From Liquidambar formosana (Eukaryota; Streptophyta; Magnoliopsida; Saxifragales; Altingiaceae): DNA of 64,000 nt. The position numbers and the translations under genes are program-made. The stretch covers positions 30,479,316 through 30,543,315 of the forward strand of contig CM077832.1 of assembly GCA_039720395.1 (NCBI GenBank), read 5' to 3'. Of this stretch, positions 33,364 to 42,625 are shown one piece after another; the first letter of the stretch is position 1, and each line of letters begins with the position of its first letter. The notes beneath the pieces were generated by a model. That model was given only the letters and a program-made list of their open reading frames with translations. It was not told where the DNA came from and did not search any database.

Positions 33364-33990
33364 CACTTTTTAGGGCTTTAGTATTGTAAATGATTGCTCC
33401 ATTAAATATATGAGTATGGTAACATCTTATTTGAAATAGCCTAAGTTAACATCACAAGCAAAAACGATAATTTCACATTAAAACATACGTAACTACATTT
33501 TCTAACTGTTATAGTTGACCATAATCAAGTTGATGCCTTTTCATTTAGGAGGAATCAACTATAATATTGCGAATGTGAGTTTTGACCCACTTTTTAGGTC
33601 TTTAGTATTGTAAATGATTGCTCCATTAAGTATATGAGTATGGTAACATCTTATTTGAAATGGCCTAAGTTAAGATCACAAGCGTAAATGATAATTTCAC
33701 ATCAAAACATACGCAACTACGTTTTCTGACTATTATAGTCAACCATAATCAAATTGATGTCTTTTGGTTTAGGAAGAATTGACTATAACATTGCGAGTGT
33801 GAGTTTTGACCCACTTTTTAGGTCTTTAGTATTATAAATGATTGCTCCATTAAGCACATTAGTATGGTAACATCTTATTTGAAATGGCCTAAGTTAACAT
33901 TACGAACGTAAACAATAATTTCACATCAAAACATACGTAATTACATTTTCTAACTGTTATAGTCGACCATAAACAAATTATGGTTGACTA
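33364..33990. repeat. 224-bp tandem repeat, nearly 3 copies (right arm only)
   Basis: TGATTGCTCC occurs at 33391, 33615 and 33839, exactly 224 bp apart each time. Each unit contains TATGGTAACATC, a 'tatagt(c/t)aacc' half-palindrome and GTGAGTTTTGACCCAC. The left arm has one unit. The expansion therefore happened after the foldback structure formed. Confidence 0.95.
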
Positions 33991-34155
33991 TAAATGAATT
34001 CCGGAACTAAAATAAACTTTCTGTCTGTTATAGTCAACTATAAAATTTTATAGTCAACTATAACGTTTGCCAGTTGACTATATTGAATGTTCAAACATCA
34101 ACTTCAACTCTCTGATTATTATAGTTGACTATAAAATGATATAGTCGACTATAAT
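33955..34155. repeat. Palindrome cluster, decayed (right arm)
   Basis: The counterpart sites of the left-arm cluster mostly read GTCAAC, GTTGAC or GACCAT instead of GTCGAC. One intact TATAGTCGACTATA remains near 34141-34154. Confidence 0.9.
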
Positions 34156-34440
34156 TGGGCGAGAATGCTTATGTGGTTGCCACATAAGCTCCACGTAAGC
34201 GGACATAAGCCATATAAGCTCCACGTCAGCCGCATGTGCCGCTCACGTGCGTTTTCCGTCCAAAAATCTAACGGACGTTGGTCCTTGTCCCACATTGCAA
34301 CAAAAGTTTACAAATCGTCACTAAATTGAGACAATTCTAAGTTTATGGACCAAATTGAAACTACCTCCAAAGTTGAAGGTATTAAACCGTTATTAACCCT
34401 TTAAAAGAAATTATAGTTGGATATAGAAGGAAAAGTGGCT

Positions 34441-34443
34441 GAG

Positions 34444-34476
<33 letters not shown>
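34441..34476. repeat. Poly(A) run
   Basis: About 36 consecutive A residues inside the B-block PIF-type MITE. The same site in C (58331-58354) is shorter. Confidence 0.9.
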
Positions 34477-34477
<1 letters not shown>

Positions 34478-34599
34478 TTCACATGCATTGGAATAGCTAC
34501 TTTTTTCATTTTCATTATAACGATATATTTTCACATTCTAACAATGCAAAAAATAGCTTTGCATCACCAAAATGCCTCACATGATTGGATTGCTCTAAC

Positions 34600-35150
34600 A
34601 ACTCTAAATGAGAGGAAAAAAACAAGGGCATCTCTTGGTTTGATATTTTTTTAATTAAAAATAAAGGTCAAGTCTACTTGGGTTTAGGACTAATTTTGTC
34701 ATTAAAACAGATTCTTAAATATAGGTTGAAGAAATCCTAAGCTATATTTGGCTCAAGAAATGGTTTTAAGGCGAATCTACTACAACATCATTTAAAAAAA
34801 CATGATGGTCGGAGATAAAGAAGGAAAAAGTGGGTGAGGCCAAAAAAAAAAAAAAAGGGGGGAAAGCTCACATGCATTGGAACTGTTACTTTTTTTCATT
34901 TTCATTATAATGATATATTTTCACATTCTAGCAACGCAAAAGATGGCTTTCCATCAACAAAATGCCTCACACAATTGGATTTGCTCTAACAATTCTAAAT
35001 GAGAAAAAAACAAAGGGCATCTCTTGGTTTGATATTTTTTTTAATTAAAAATAAAGGTCAAGTCTACTTGGGTTTTAGGCTAATTTTGTCATTAAAACAG
35101 TCTTCTTCACCACCCCTCCCCCCCGGGGGGCCCTCTTTCTCTCTCTTAAA
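34600..35150. repeat. Tandem duplication, about 390 bp
   Basis: 'aaaggtcaagtctacttggg' occurs at about 34664 and 35054. The second unit includes another copy of the right half of the PIF-type MITE, ending CACAATTGGATTTGCTC near 34988. Block C has this stretch once (58480-58660). Confidence 0.8.
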
Positions 35151-35187
35151 TACAAAAACATCATATAACTTACGAAACCCTCCTAAG

Positions 35188-35652
35188 TAGGGGTGTTCAT
35201 GGTTCGGTTTGGTTCGGTTTTGGGGTACTTTTCAAACCAAACCATTATACTTCGGTTTTGCTCTTCCCAAACCAAAACCAAACCATACTATAAAAAAACC
35301 AAACCAAACCAAACCATAAAAATTCGGTTTTGTTCGGTTCGGTTTCGGTTTTAACCAATCAAGTAGCAACAAATAATTGAAAATGAAAAAAATGGCATGC
35401 CAAACTCCAAATTAAAACATTTTTAATAATAGCATTACATTAGCAACTAAAAAAAAACATTAAACATTGTATCAAAATGGAAACAAATTGACATATGTCA
35501 ATCCAAGTTTAAATCTCCAAATTAATACATGTCATTATCTCACACAACATTAATAACTAGTTTAATACATGCCAAGCTAAAATAGGAAAAACAATAAAAA
35601 AACTTAAAATCAACAAATTACAAATTAAAATTTGATATATAATATATAAAAT

Positions 35653-35703
<51 letters not shown>

Positions 35704-35894
35704 TTTTCGGTTTTTTCGGTTTTTCGGTTTGGTTTGGTTATTTAAACATGAAAACCAAAACCAAACCAATTCAATTCGGTTTTCTAAAATTGGAACCAAA
35801 ACCAAACCTAATGACAAAAAAACCAAACCAAACCGACCAGTTTGGTTTGATTCGGTTTGGTTTTCGGTTTTAACCTAAACCATGAACACCCCTA
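35188..35894. mobile_element. hAT-type MITE, copy 1
   Basis: The termini are TAGGGGTGTTCATGG and CCATGAACACCCCTA. An exact 8-bp duplication CTCCTAAG flanks it (35180-35187 and 35895-35902). The interior is rich in GGTTTGGTT/AACCAAACC words and has an (AT)n run. The C block has the unoccupied site (CCCTCCAAAGTGCC near 58697). No transposase is present. Confidence 0.92.
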
Positions 35895-36448
35895 CTCCTA
35901 AGTGCCTACAAGGGCACACTCTCTCCCTCGCTCGCTCCCTCTCGATGACTTCTGTACCAGCTATGTTGTTACTGTTTTTTCTGCCTTCTGTAGCAGTAAG
36001 CGCTCAAGAAAACTAATCCACTTTGATAGGCTTGGGTTCTTCGCTCTCACCCAGTACTCACCCCACTTCATGGCTCTCATCTTCCGGCCTATTCGCATTT
36101 GGTTTCTATCCCCATGGCTATGGATTTGCGGTTGGAATATGGCTGATTGGTCAACCTGAAAACACAGTTGTTTGGACTGCAAATCGAGACGATCCACCTG
36201 TCTCCTCAAATGCTACACCGTTACACTTGATTTCACCAAAGATGGTCAGCTTCTTCTTCGATCCAAGCAGTTGGGCCAAGAAAAACCCGTTATTGAATTG
36301 CGAGAGATTGCGGTGTTAGCTTCTACGCTTGATTCTGGTAATTTTGTGTTTTACAACAACAATTCTCGAGTCATCTGGCAAAGCTTTGATTTCCCAACCG
36401 ACACTCTGTTAGGCGGTCAGAACTTGTCCAGTGGAGATCAATTGATTT

Positions 36449-36733
36449 GGGTAAATTACAATAAGACCCCTCTAAAATCTGACTATTATAAATACATTCC
36501 CTCACGTTTGTAAAATTATATTGACACCTCTTACTTTACAAAATAAACTACAAAGAAACCCCTCCTTCTAACTTCCGTCCATTAATCCATTAAATCATAT
36601 TCAAATTTTTTGAAAATACCCTAACTAACCTTAGTGGATGATAACTTTCATGTTAAATGCATATAACTCATCAGTCTAATAGTTCATCAAATACTTTTGA
36701 ATTATTTAATTATTATTGATAAACAACTAAAAG

Positions 36734-36772
<39 letters not shown>

Positions 36773-37447
36773 ATATAAAAGAAAAATGCTAAAAACAATT
36801 TAAATTTTCTGTCCAACTGATATGGCAGCTGTCAAATTTGCTGTTTAGAAACAATTATTTATTTAATTAAATTTTTAATTGATTTGCAAAATAAAAAATA
36901 AAAAAATTGATTTGCTAAGTTGTCACTTCATTTGAGTAAGTAGATTTGAGTAAAAAAAAAAGGACTATATAGCATTACTCATATGTAGAAATAAATAAAA
37001 AGAATTATTACAATGGAGATGCACGTATAGAGGTGGCAAATGAGGTGGTAATTTGGCAAATCAATTTTTTTTTTTTTTTTTACACATCAATTAAATAGAT
37101 AATTGTTTCTAATGAGCAAATTTGATGGCTACCACATCAGTTGGACAAAAATTTAAGCTTTTTGGCATTTTTCTTTTATATATATATATAATCTTTTAGT
37201 TGTTTATCAATGAATAAATAAATCAATCAAATGTATTGGATGAATGTGTTGGACTGATGAGTTATATGCATTTAACATGGAAGTTGTCATCCAATAAGGG
37301 TAATTAGGGTATTTTAAAAAAATTTGAAAATGATTTAACAGATTATGGACGGAAGTTAGAAAGAGGGGTCTTAACATAATTTCAAAAACGTGAGAAGGTC
37401 TATTTGTAATTGTCAGATTTTAGAAGAGGTCTTAATGTAATTTACCC
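36449..37447. mobile_element. Foldback TIR element inside the lectin pseudogene
   Basis: The termini GGGTAAATTACAATAAGACC and GGTCTTAATGTAATTTACCC are inverted. TTGATTT flanks both sides (36442-36448 and 37448-37454), and the intact copy reads ATTGATTTCCAG without interruption. The arms pair over about 280 bp up to a central TA tract. The centre is split by a second MITE (36778-37176). No coding capacity. Confidence 0.92.
36778..37176. mobile_element. Second MITE nested at the centre
   Basis: AAAAGAAAAATGC...TGTCCAACTGATATGGCAG on the left pairs with 'accacatcagttggacaaaa...GCATTTTTCTTTT' on the right. It lies in a TA microsatellite, consistent with a TA target. The outer element's arms resume on both sides (AACAACTAAAAGAT / ATCTTTTAGTTGTT). 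Confidence 0.8.
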
Positions 37448-37790
37448 TTGATTTCCAGTGTATCAACGTCTAATCGCTCGAGTGGACGGTTTTATCTAGC
37501 AATGCAAAGTGACGGAAACCTTGTTGCCTACCCTGTAAACAGTACGGCTGCACCTGAGGACGCGTACTGGTCCTCCAACACCCTTGGAATTTCCGCAACA
37601 CTAAATCTCAACCGTAGAGGCCTTTTAGGCTTTCGCAATTCAGCTGGGCTCAATGTACGCACTGTAGCCAATGGTACGTCATATTCTGGCGAGAGCGATA
37701 CCGTCATTCACCGTACAACACTTGATGCCGATGGGGTTTTCAGGCTCTACTCGCATAGCTTTCGGATCGGGGATGAGATAACCCAACAAC

Positions 37791-38161
37791 GACACGCGGT
37801 TTATTTTATTAAATCGGTAATGGACTATTTTATCCCTACTTTATCTCTATTTCCCCTTTCCCCTCTACTTTATGAAATAGCCCTCCCCTCCTCCTGTCTC
37901 TGAGTTCTAGAAGTACCGACGCTCCTTCCCTCAATCCGCTACACCCAATTGATCTAAGGTAGTGGGAAAAATAGGAGTACTGGGTTCTCCGTGCTCGACT
38001 TCTTCTTCACATTTTTTGTTCTATTTTTCCTTTTCATTTGTTTTTTTTTCCTATTTTTGTTCCATCTAAAACAACCCATCCTCTATCTCTCTCTTCCAGA
38101 TCTGATTTACCGGGAAAAAAGAAATTGAAACTGAAGATATTATAGAGGAAATCAAGAAGTG

Positions 38162-38204
<43 letters not shown>

Positions 38205-38510
38205 GGTTTGACCCTCTCCCTCTCTCGCTCGCCGGAAAAAATGGAGTTCGCCGAAGGTTGTGGTTAATGGAGGTGGTCGTCATTTGGGTCAGATCTTGTT
38301 TTGAAGGTTCAATGAGATGTTGGTAATGGTATAAATGATGGTAGCACGGACTTTTGGGTTTAGGTGGTAATCTAAAATTTAATGGTAGAGCCGACAATGG
38401 GCCGTTTGGCCGGAGGAATATTTCGCCGCGGCAAGGAGAGATGGACGAAAGGGTGTTTCGGAAGTGGAAGGGAAGGAGGGTAAAGAAAGGGCAAAATAGT
38501 CATTAAATGT
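37791..38510. other. No gene seen; possible TIR element
   Basis: 'actattttatccctactttatc' near 37825 and 'aagaaagggcaaaatagtcatt' near 38481 look like imperfect inverted ends, but I could not define a duplication. An (AT)n run lies at 38164-38200. GC-richer sequence at 38215-38450 has no reliable frame. Confidence 0.4.
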
Positions 38511-38518
38511 ATTTTTAC

Positions 38519-39212
38519 TAGAGGTATTCATGGTTTAGGTTAAAACTGAAAACCAAACCTAAACCAAACCGATCTTTGATTTTTTTGTCCTTAGGTTTAG
38601 TTTTGGTTCTAATTTTAAAAAACCGAATTAAATTGGTTTGGTTTTGGTTTTCATGTTTAAAAAACCAAACCAAACCGAAAAACCAAAAAAGCCGAAAAAA
38701 TATAATATAAATATATATAATTTTATATATTACGTATTAAACTTACTTTATAAATTTTTATTCTAATAGGGCATAATAGGTATTAGATTGTAAATTTTTT
38801 TGATGTTTTTTTTTGTTAGATTGGTATGTATTAAACTAACTATTATTATTGTGTGAGATATTGGCATGTATTAGATTGGAGATTTGAACTTGGATTAACA
38901 TAAGTCAATTCTTTTCTATTTTGATACAATGTTTAATGTTTTTTTTAGTTGCTAATGTAATGATTTTATTAAAAATGTTTTTATTTAGAGTTTGGCTTGT
39001 CATTTTTCTATTTTTAATTATTTGTTGTTATTTGATAGGATAAAACCGAAACCGAATTGAACCAAATCGAAATTTTATGATTTGGTTTGATTTGGTTTGG
39101 TTTTTTATATAGTATGGTTTGGTTTTGGTTTGTAAAAACAAAAATTAAAGTATAATGATTTGATTTAAAATCTAACCTAAAATCAAACCAAACCGAACGA
39201 CGAACGCTCCTA
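38519..39212. mobile_element. hAT-type MITE, copy 2 (inverted relative to copy 1)
   Basis: It begins TAGAGGTATTCATGG and ends GAACGCTCCTA. ATTTTTAC flanks both sides (38511-38518 and 39213-39220), an exact 8-bp duplication. The interior matches copy 1 at 35188 in reverse orientation and is more diverged. No transposase. Confidence 0.9.
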
Positions 39213-39220
39213 ATTTTTAC

Positions 39221-40003
39221 TTTGGCTGCTGCTTTTGCCTGCTGTGGCAATACCGTCACCTACTAGTAAATAAAGACCGAATACTAGGCGAAGAGTCAAA
39301 GATCGGCTTCAAAATATCTCCGCCTGTCACTCTATCATTCCTCTCTCCTTCATAGCACCACATCTTTTTATTATATTATTTTTTTGGATAACTATATCAC
39401 CACATGCATCTCTCTGTCTCTCAAACTTTCAAAGGGCAGCGGTGTTTTGACTGTTGAGGTACGCATTGGCCTCCTCCCTCCTCTCTTCTCTCTATCTCTT
39501 CTAATGACACATATTATAAGATTTATTTTCTTCAATTTTAGTGTTTTAATCCGTACATATGATTAATCCATTATTTATTACCCTTTTTTTTTTTCCTTTT
39601 TTTTTTTTTTAAATTTTACCTTGAATTGATGTTGATCTCTTATTTTCTCAATTATATCTGGTACCAAAATATGTGTATTATCTGTTGATTTCTTTGGATT
39701 ATGTATGTGTGTGTGTTGTTCTCTTAAATATGGTGTATGTTTATGTGTTGTAGATATATTTGATTATCACTTGCTCTGTATCAAATTTAGACATCTTGCC
39801 AACGACGTCACATGGAGGGACGATTATGTTTTGTTCTTGCCTTGCTAATCTAGCGAGCTTTAATTGCATTACATTCTCTCTTAACTGATTTATACTCTTT
39901 TAATAATCCTTTGATCGATTTAAAGGAAGGAGCTGCACAATTGTGATAAAAGCATTAGCCATTTTGAAAGAGTAAAGGTGACTTGAGAGAGAGAGAGAGA
40001 GAA
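39221..40003 (+). promoter_or_regulatory. NLR upstream and leader region
   Basis: This 0.8-kb stretch separates the MITE from the NLR start. The part from about 39270 to 39570 is duplicated at 45376-45676 (GGCTTCAAAATATCTCCGCC, 'accacatctttttattatat', AATGACACATATTATAAG), which suggests it belongs to the NLR transcription unit rather than to random spacer. A GTACGC donor-like site follows TGTTGAG at about 39461, so a leader intron is possible. A GA run ends at the start codon. I cannot point to a specific TATA box. Confidence 0.5.
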
Positions 40004-42625
40004 ATGGCTGAGATTGCCGTCAACATTGTGATTAACAAGCTGGTTCCATTGCTCGTCCAAGAAGTGAAATCGTTGATGGGGGTCCGCAAGGAAGTGAACC
40101 GCATCAAAGATGATCTAGAGAGCATTCAATCAAGCCTAAGGGATGCAGACTGCAAGGCTGGGATGAACGAGAGCGTCAAAACTTGGGCGAAACAACTGCG
40201 AGAAGTTTCCTATGACATGGAGGATGTGATCGACGAATTTCTACTTCACTCGGCGACAAAAGGTGTAGATCATCATCAACTTGGATGCACTGCTTTCATC
40301 CAAAAAGCTGTGTGTTGCTGTATCAAAAGATTGGAACGGCGCAATGAGATAGCCAATCAGATTCGAGATATCGGAAGACAGGTACGCCACATCAAGGAAA
40401 GACGTGATGCATTCAGCTTTGCTTCTTCCTCAGAGCATGGCTCGAGCTCGAGTATTGTTCAAAGTGTTGCGGGGCATGACCCTCGACTAGAATCCCTATT
40501 CATTGAGAAAATTGACCTTGTGGGTATCGAGGGGCCTAAGCAAAAACTACTTGGTTGGTTGCTAGAGGGAGAATCGAAACAAACTGTGATTTCTTTGGTG
40601 GGTATGGGTGGGCTTGGCAAGTCAACTCTTGCCAGGAGAGCTTTTGACACCCAAGAAGTGAAAGGACGCTTCAATTGCAATGCTTGGATTAGTGTCTCTC
40701 AGTCGTACAAGATGGAGGAGATCCTTAAGATGATGATGAAGCGGTTCCATCAGGCAAGCGAGGAAGATGAATTGCAACAACTAATTGACAAGATGAGGGA
40801 GTATTTACTGCAAAATAGGTACTTGGTTGTATTCGACGATGTGTGGACAACAGATTTTTGGGAGGTTATAAAATTTGCCTTGCCCAATAATGCGAAAGGC
40901 AGCAGGGTAATTATCACAACACGTAGGAGTGATGTCGCTTCTTTTCCTCGCCGTGAAGACTGTTGTACTCACATCCTTGAACTCCAACCTCTACCTCCAA
41001 AAGAGGCCTGGGAACTCTTCTGCAAGAAGGTGTTTCGATCCGACTGCTGTCCTGGAGAGTTGGAGGGATTGGCTCATGACATTGTCAACAAATGTCAAGG
41101 GTTGCCACTTGCAATTGTGGTGATTGGCGGTGTTTTGTCAAGGAAGGGCAGAGTTGCATCCCAATGGAAAACGTTCCATGACAGCCTCCGATCTGAGTTA
41201 AAAAGCAATCACCATCTTGAAAGTATTACGAGAATCCTATTTCTCAGTTACCATGACTTACCTTACTACCTCAAACCTTGTTTCTTGTACTTGGGCATCT
41301 TTCCCGAGGATTGTTCCATTCGTTGTTTGCGGTTGATTCGTCTATGGATAGCTGAAGGTTTTGTTAAAGAAATCGAGGCCAAAACGGTGGAGGATGTCGC
41401 ACAAGAATACTTGAATGAGCTCATACAAAGAAGCCTAGTTCAAATATCGCAGGTGGATTTTGATGGAGGAGCTCGAAGATGTCAAGTCCATGATTTGATG
41501 CATGAGATCATCCTTTCCAAGTATAAAGAGTTGAATTTTTGCCGAGTTTTGGTGGAAAAAAGGAAGAATAATCTTAATTCTGATGGGTCAATTAGGCGCC
41601 TATCAATGTGTAACTATGAAGAGAATATTCCAGAGAGCACTAATTTCTCAAAAGTTCGATCAATTTTTATGTTCGGGGTAGACTTGCCCAAGCAACTTAC
41701 TGAAACATTCTTTACAAATTGTAGGCTTTTAAAAGTATTGGATTTTGAAGATGCTCCCTTCGAAAATGTTCCCGAAGAAGTTGGTAATCTATTCCACTTG
41801 AGGTACTTGGGTATGCGAAACACAAGTGTAAGGACGGTTCCAAATTCCATTGGTAAACTGCAAAATCTAGAGACCTTAGATCTAAAAGAAACTCTTGTCA
41901 ATGAGTTGCCAATTGGGATCATCAGGCTCCATAAGCTGCGACATCTTTTGGCCTATTCTTCTAAACACGAAGGAGTAAAAATGCCAAAGGGGATTGGATC
42001 TTTAGAGGCCTTGCAAAAGCTTTTACGTGTGGAAGCAAATCACAGTGACAACTTACTCCAAGAACTGAAAAATTTGAGACAACTAAGGAAGTTGGGGATT
42101 ACAAAACTGAAAAAAGAAGATGGGATGGCTTTGTGTGCTGTGGTGGAAGAGATGAAACTGCTGCTTTTACTGACTGTTGCTTCAATTGATGAGGAGGAAA
42201 TCCTTGATATACAATCAATATCATCTCCTCCTCCATTTCTTCAACGTCTCGACTTGGTCGGGCCTTTAGAAAAGTTGCCAGATTGGATTTCCAAACTTTG
42301 TAACCTATTTAGAATACGCTTATATTATTCAAGGCTATCAGATGATCCGCTTCAAGTTCTTCAGGCCTTGCCTAATTTATTGTTCCTTGGGCTCCATCAA
42401 GCATGTGATGGCAATCAACTTCATTTTGAGGCAAGTGGATTTCAAAAACTTAAGGTATTAGAACTCTACGGGATGGATAGACTGAGTTTGGCGAAGATAG
42501 ACCAAGGGGCACTACCTCTTCTTGAAGAACTAAATATTCGGCGTTGTGCACAATTGCGAGACCAAGGCATCCATGACTTGACGAGCCTCAGACAATATCA
42601 ACAACTACATGGAGGCCCAAATTAA
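40004..42625 (+). CDS. CC-NBS-LRR disease resistance protein (RPM1-like)
   Basis: Intracellular immune receptor of the CNL class. It would sense pathogen effectors and switch between ADP and ATP states. The 873-residue product in a single exon begins MAEIAVNIVINKL. The Rx-type coiled coil has the EDVID motif at about residue 72. The NB-ARC domain shows P-loop GMGGLGKS (about 200), kinase-2 YLVVFDDVW (about 272), GSRVIITTRR, CQGLPLAIVVIGG (about 363), the RNBS-D-like FLYLGIFPED and the MHD-type VHDLMHE (about 494). LRRs run from about 530 to the end (LRYLGMRN, LETLDLKE). Length is close to the 900 usual for RPM1-like proteins. ATG at 40004 is preferred; the frame extends 7 codons upstream only as non-ATG GA-repeat sequence. 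All key motifs are intact. The target effector cannot be inferred. Confidence 0.95.
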   Translation: MAEIAVNIVINKLVPLLVQEVKSLMGVRKEVNRIKDDLESIQSSLRDADCKAGMNESVKTWAKQLREVSYDMEDVIDEFLLHSATKGVDHHQLGCTAFIQKAVCCCIKRLERRNEIANQIRDIGRQVRHIKERRDAFSFASSSEHGSSSSIVQSVAGHDPRLESLFIEKIDLVGIEGPKQKLLGWLLEGESKQTVISLVGMGGLGKSTLARRAFDTQEVKGRFNCNAWISVSQSYKMEEILKMMMKRFHQASEEDELQQLIDKMREYLLQNRYLVVFDDVWTTDFWEVIKFALPNNAKGSRVIITTRRSDVASFPRREDCCTHILELQPLPPKEAWELFCKKVFRSDCCPGELEGLAHDIVNKCQGLPLAIVVIGGVLSRKGRVASQWKTFHDSLRSELKSNHHLESITRILFLSYHDLPYYLKPCFLYLGIFPEDCSIRCLRLIRLWIAEGFVKEIEAKTVEDVAQEYLNELIQRSLVQISQVDFDGGARRCQVHDLMHEIILSKYKELNFCRVLVEKRKNNLNSDGSIRRLSMCNYEENIPESTNFSKVRSIFMFGVDLPKQLTETFFTNCRLLKVLDFEDAPFENVPEEVGNLFHLRYLGMRNTSVRTVPNSIGKLQNLETLDLKETLVNELPIGIIRLHKLRHLLAYSSKHEGVKMPKGIGSLEALQKLLRVEANHSDNLLQELKNLRQLRKLGITKLKKEDGMALCAVVEEMKLLLLLTVASIDEEEILDIQSISSPPPFLQRLDLVGPLEKLPDWISKLCNLFRIRLYYSRLSDDPLQVLQALPNLLFLGLHQACDGNQLHFEASGFQKLKVLELYGMDRLSLAKIDQGALPLLEELNIRRCAQLRDQGIHDLTSLRQYQQLHGGPN

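Larger units (their letters stand above)
31771..34399. mobile_element. Foldback Mutator-like element with 0.9-kb arms
   Basis: The ends are GGGTTAATAACGGTTTAATA and its complement. An exact 9-bp duplication TTTAAAAGA flanks it (31762-31770 and 34400-34408). The left arm runs to about 32678 (908 bp) and the right arm starts at about 33041. Right-arm length minus two extra 224-bp repeats is 911 bp, so the arms correspond almost base for base. The loop (32679-33040) has no gene. Long TIRs and a 9-bp duplication fit Mutator-type foldback elements. The empty site in C (58285 region) supports the borders. No transposase is present. Confidence 0.9.
31603..34595. mobile_element. PIF/Harbinger-type MITE, block B copy, interrupted
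   Basis: TIRs GAGTTATTCCAATGGTGAGG and, inverted, CCTCACATGATTGGATTGCTC are flanked by TAA on both sides (31600-31602 and 34596-34598). A 3-bp TAA target duplication fits PIF/Harbinger. The element itself is about 360 bp. The remainder is the foldback element nested at 31771-34399. The C-block copy (58113-58482) is uninterrupted. Confidence 0.8.
24118..37790. repeat. Segmental duplication block B
   Basis: The second copy of the block. Its order is 5' segment (24118-24885), HMG-like exons, Ulp1-like pieces, copia LTR with a pol remnant, MITE with nested foldback element, and lectin kinase pseudogene. Compared with C it lacks the sequence equivalent to about 48,850-56,635, with a CTG microhomology at the junction (30818-30820). 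It carries its own insertions: a LINE, a TIR element with a Helitron, a foldback MULE and two MITEs. Confidence 0.85.
35945..37790 (+). pseudogene. G-type lectin receptor-like kinase pseudogene
   Basis: Paralogue of the gene at 58774, colinear from the signal peptide (MTSVPAMLLLFFLPSVAVSA) through the B-lectin domain. Disablements: a TAA stop at codon 24 (36014-36016, where the other copy has CAA), an 8-bp insertion near 36215 that shifts the frame, a 999-bp TIR insertion (36449-37447), and loss of all homology after about 37790. The EGF, PAN, transmembrane and kinase regions are therefore missing. The remaining pieces are still very similar to the intact copy, so decay is fairly recent. It cannot make a receptor. 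A short secreted lectin is also excluded by the early stop. Confidence 0.95.

Noticed and set aside
39983..40003. Seven extra N-terminal residues (REREREM) of the NLR
   Set aside because: The upstream start would be a TTG, and the residues come from a GA microsatellite. ATG at 40004 gives the standard MAE... start.
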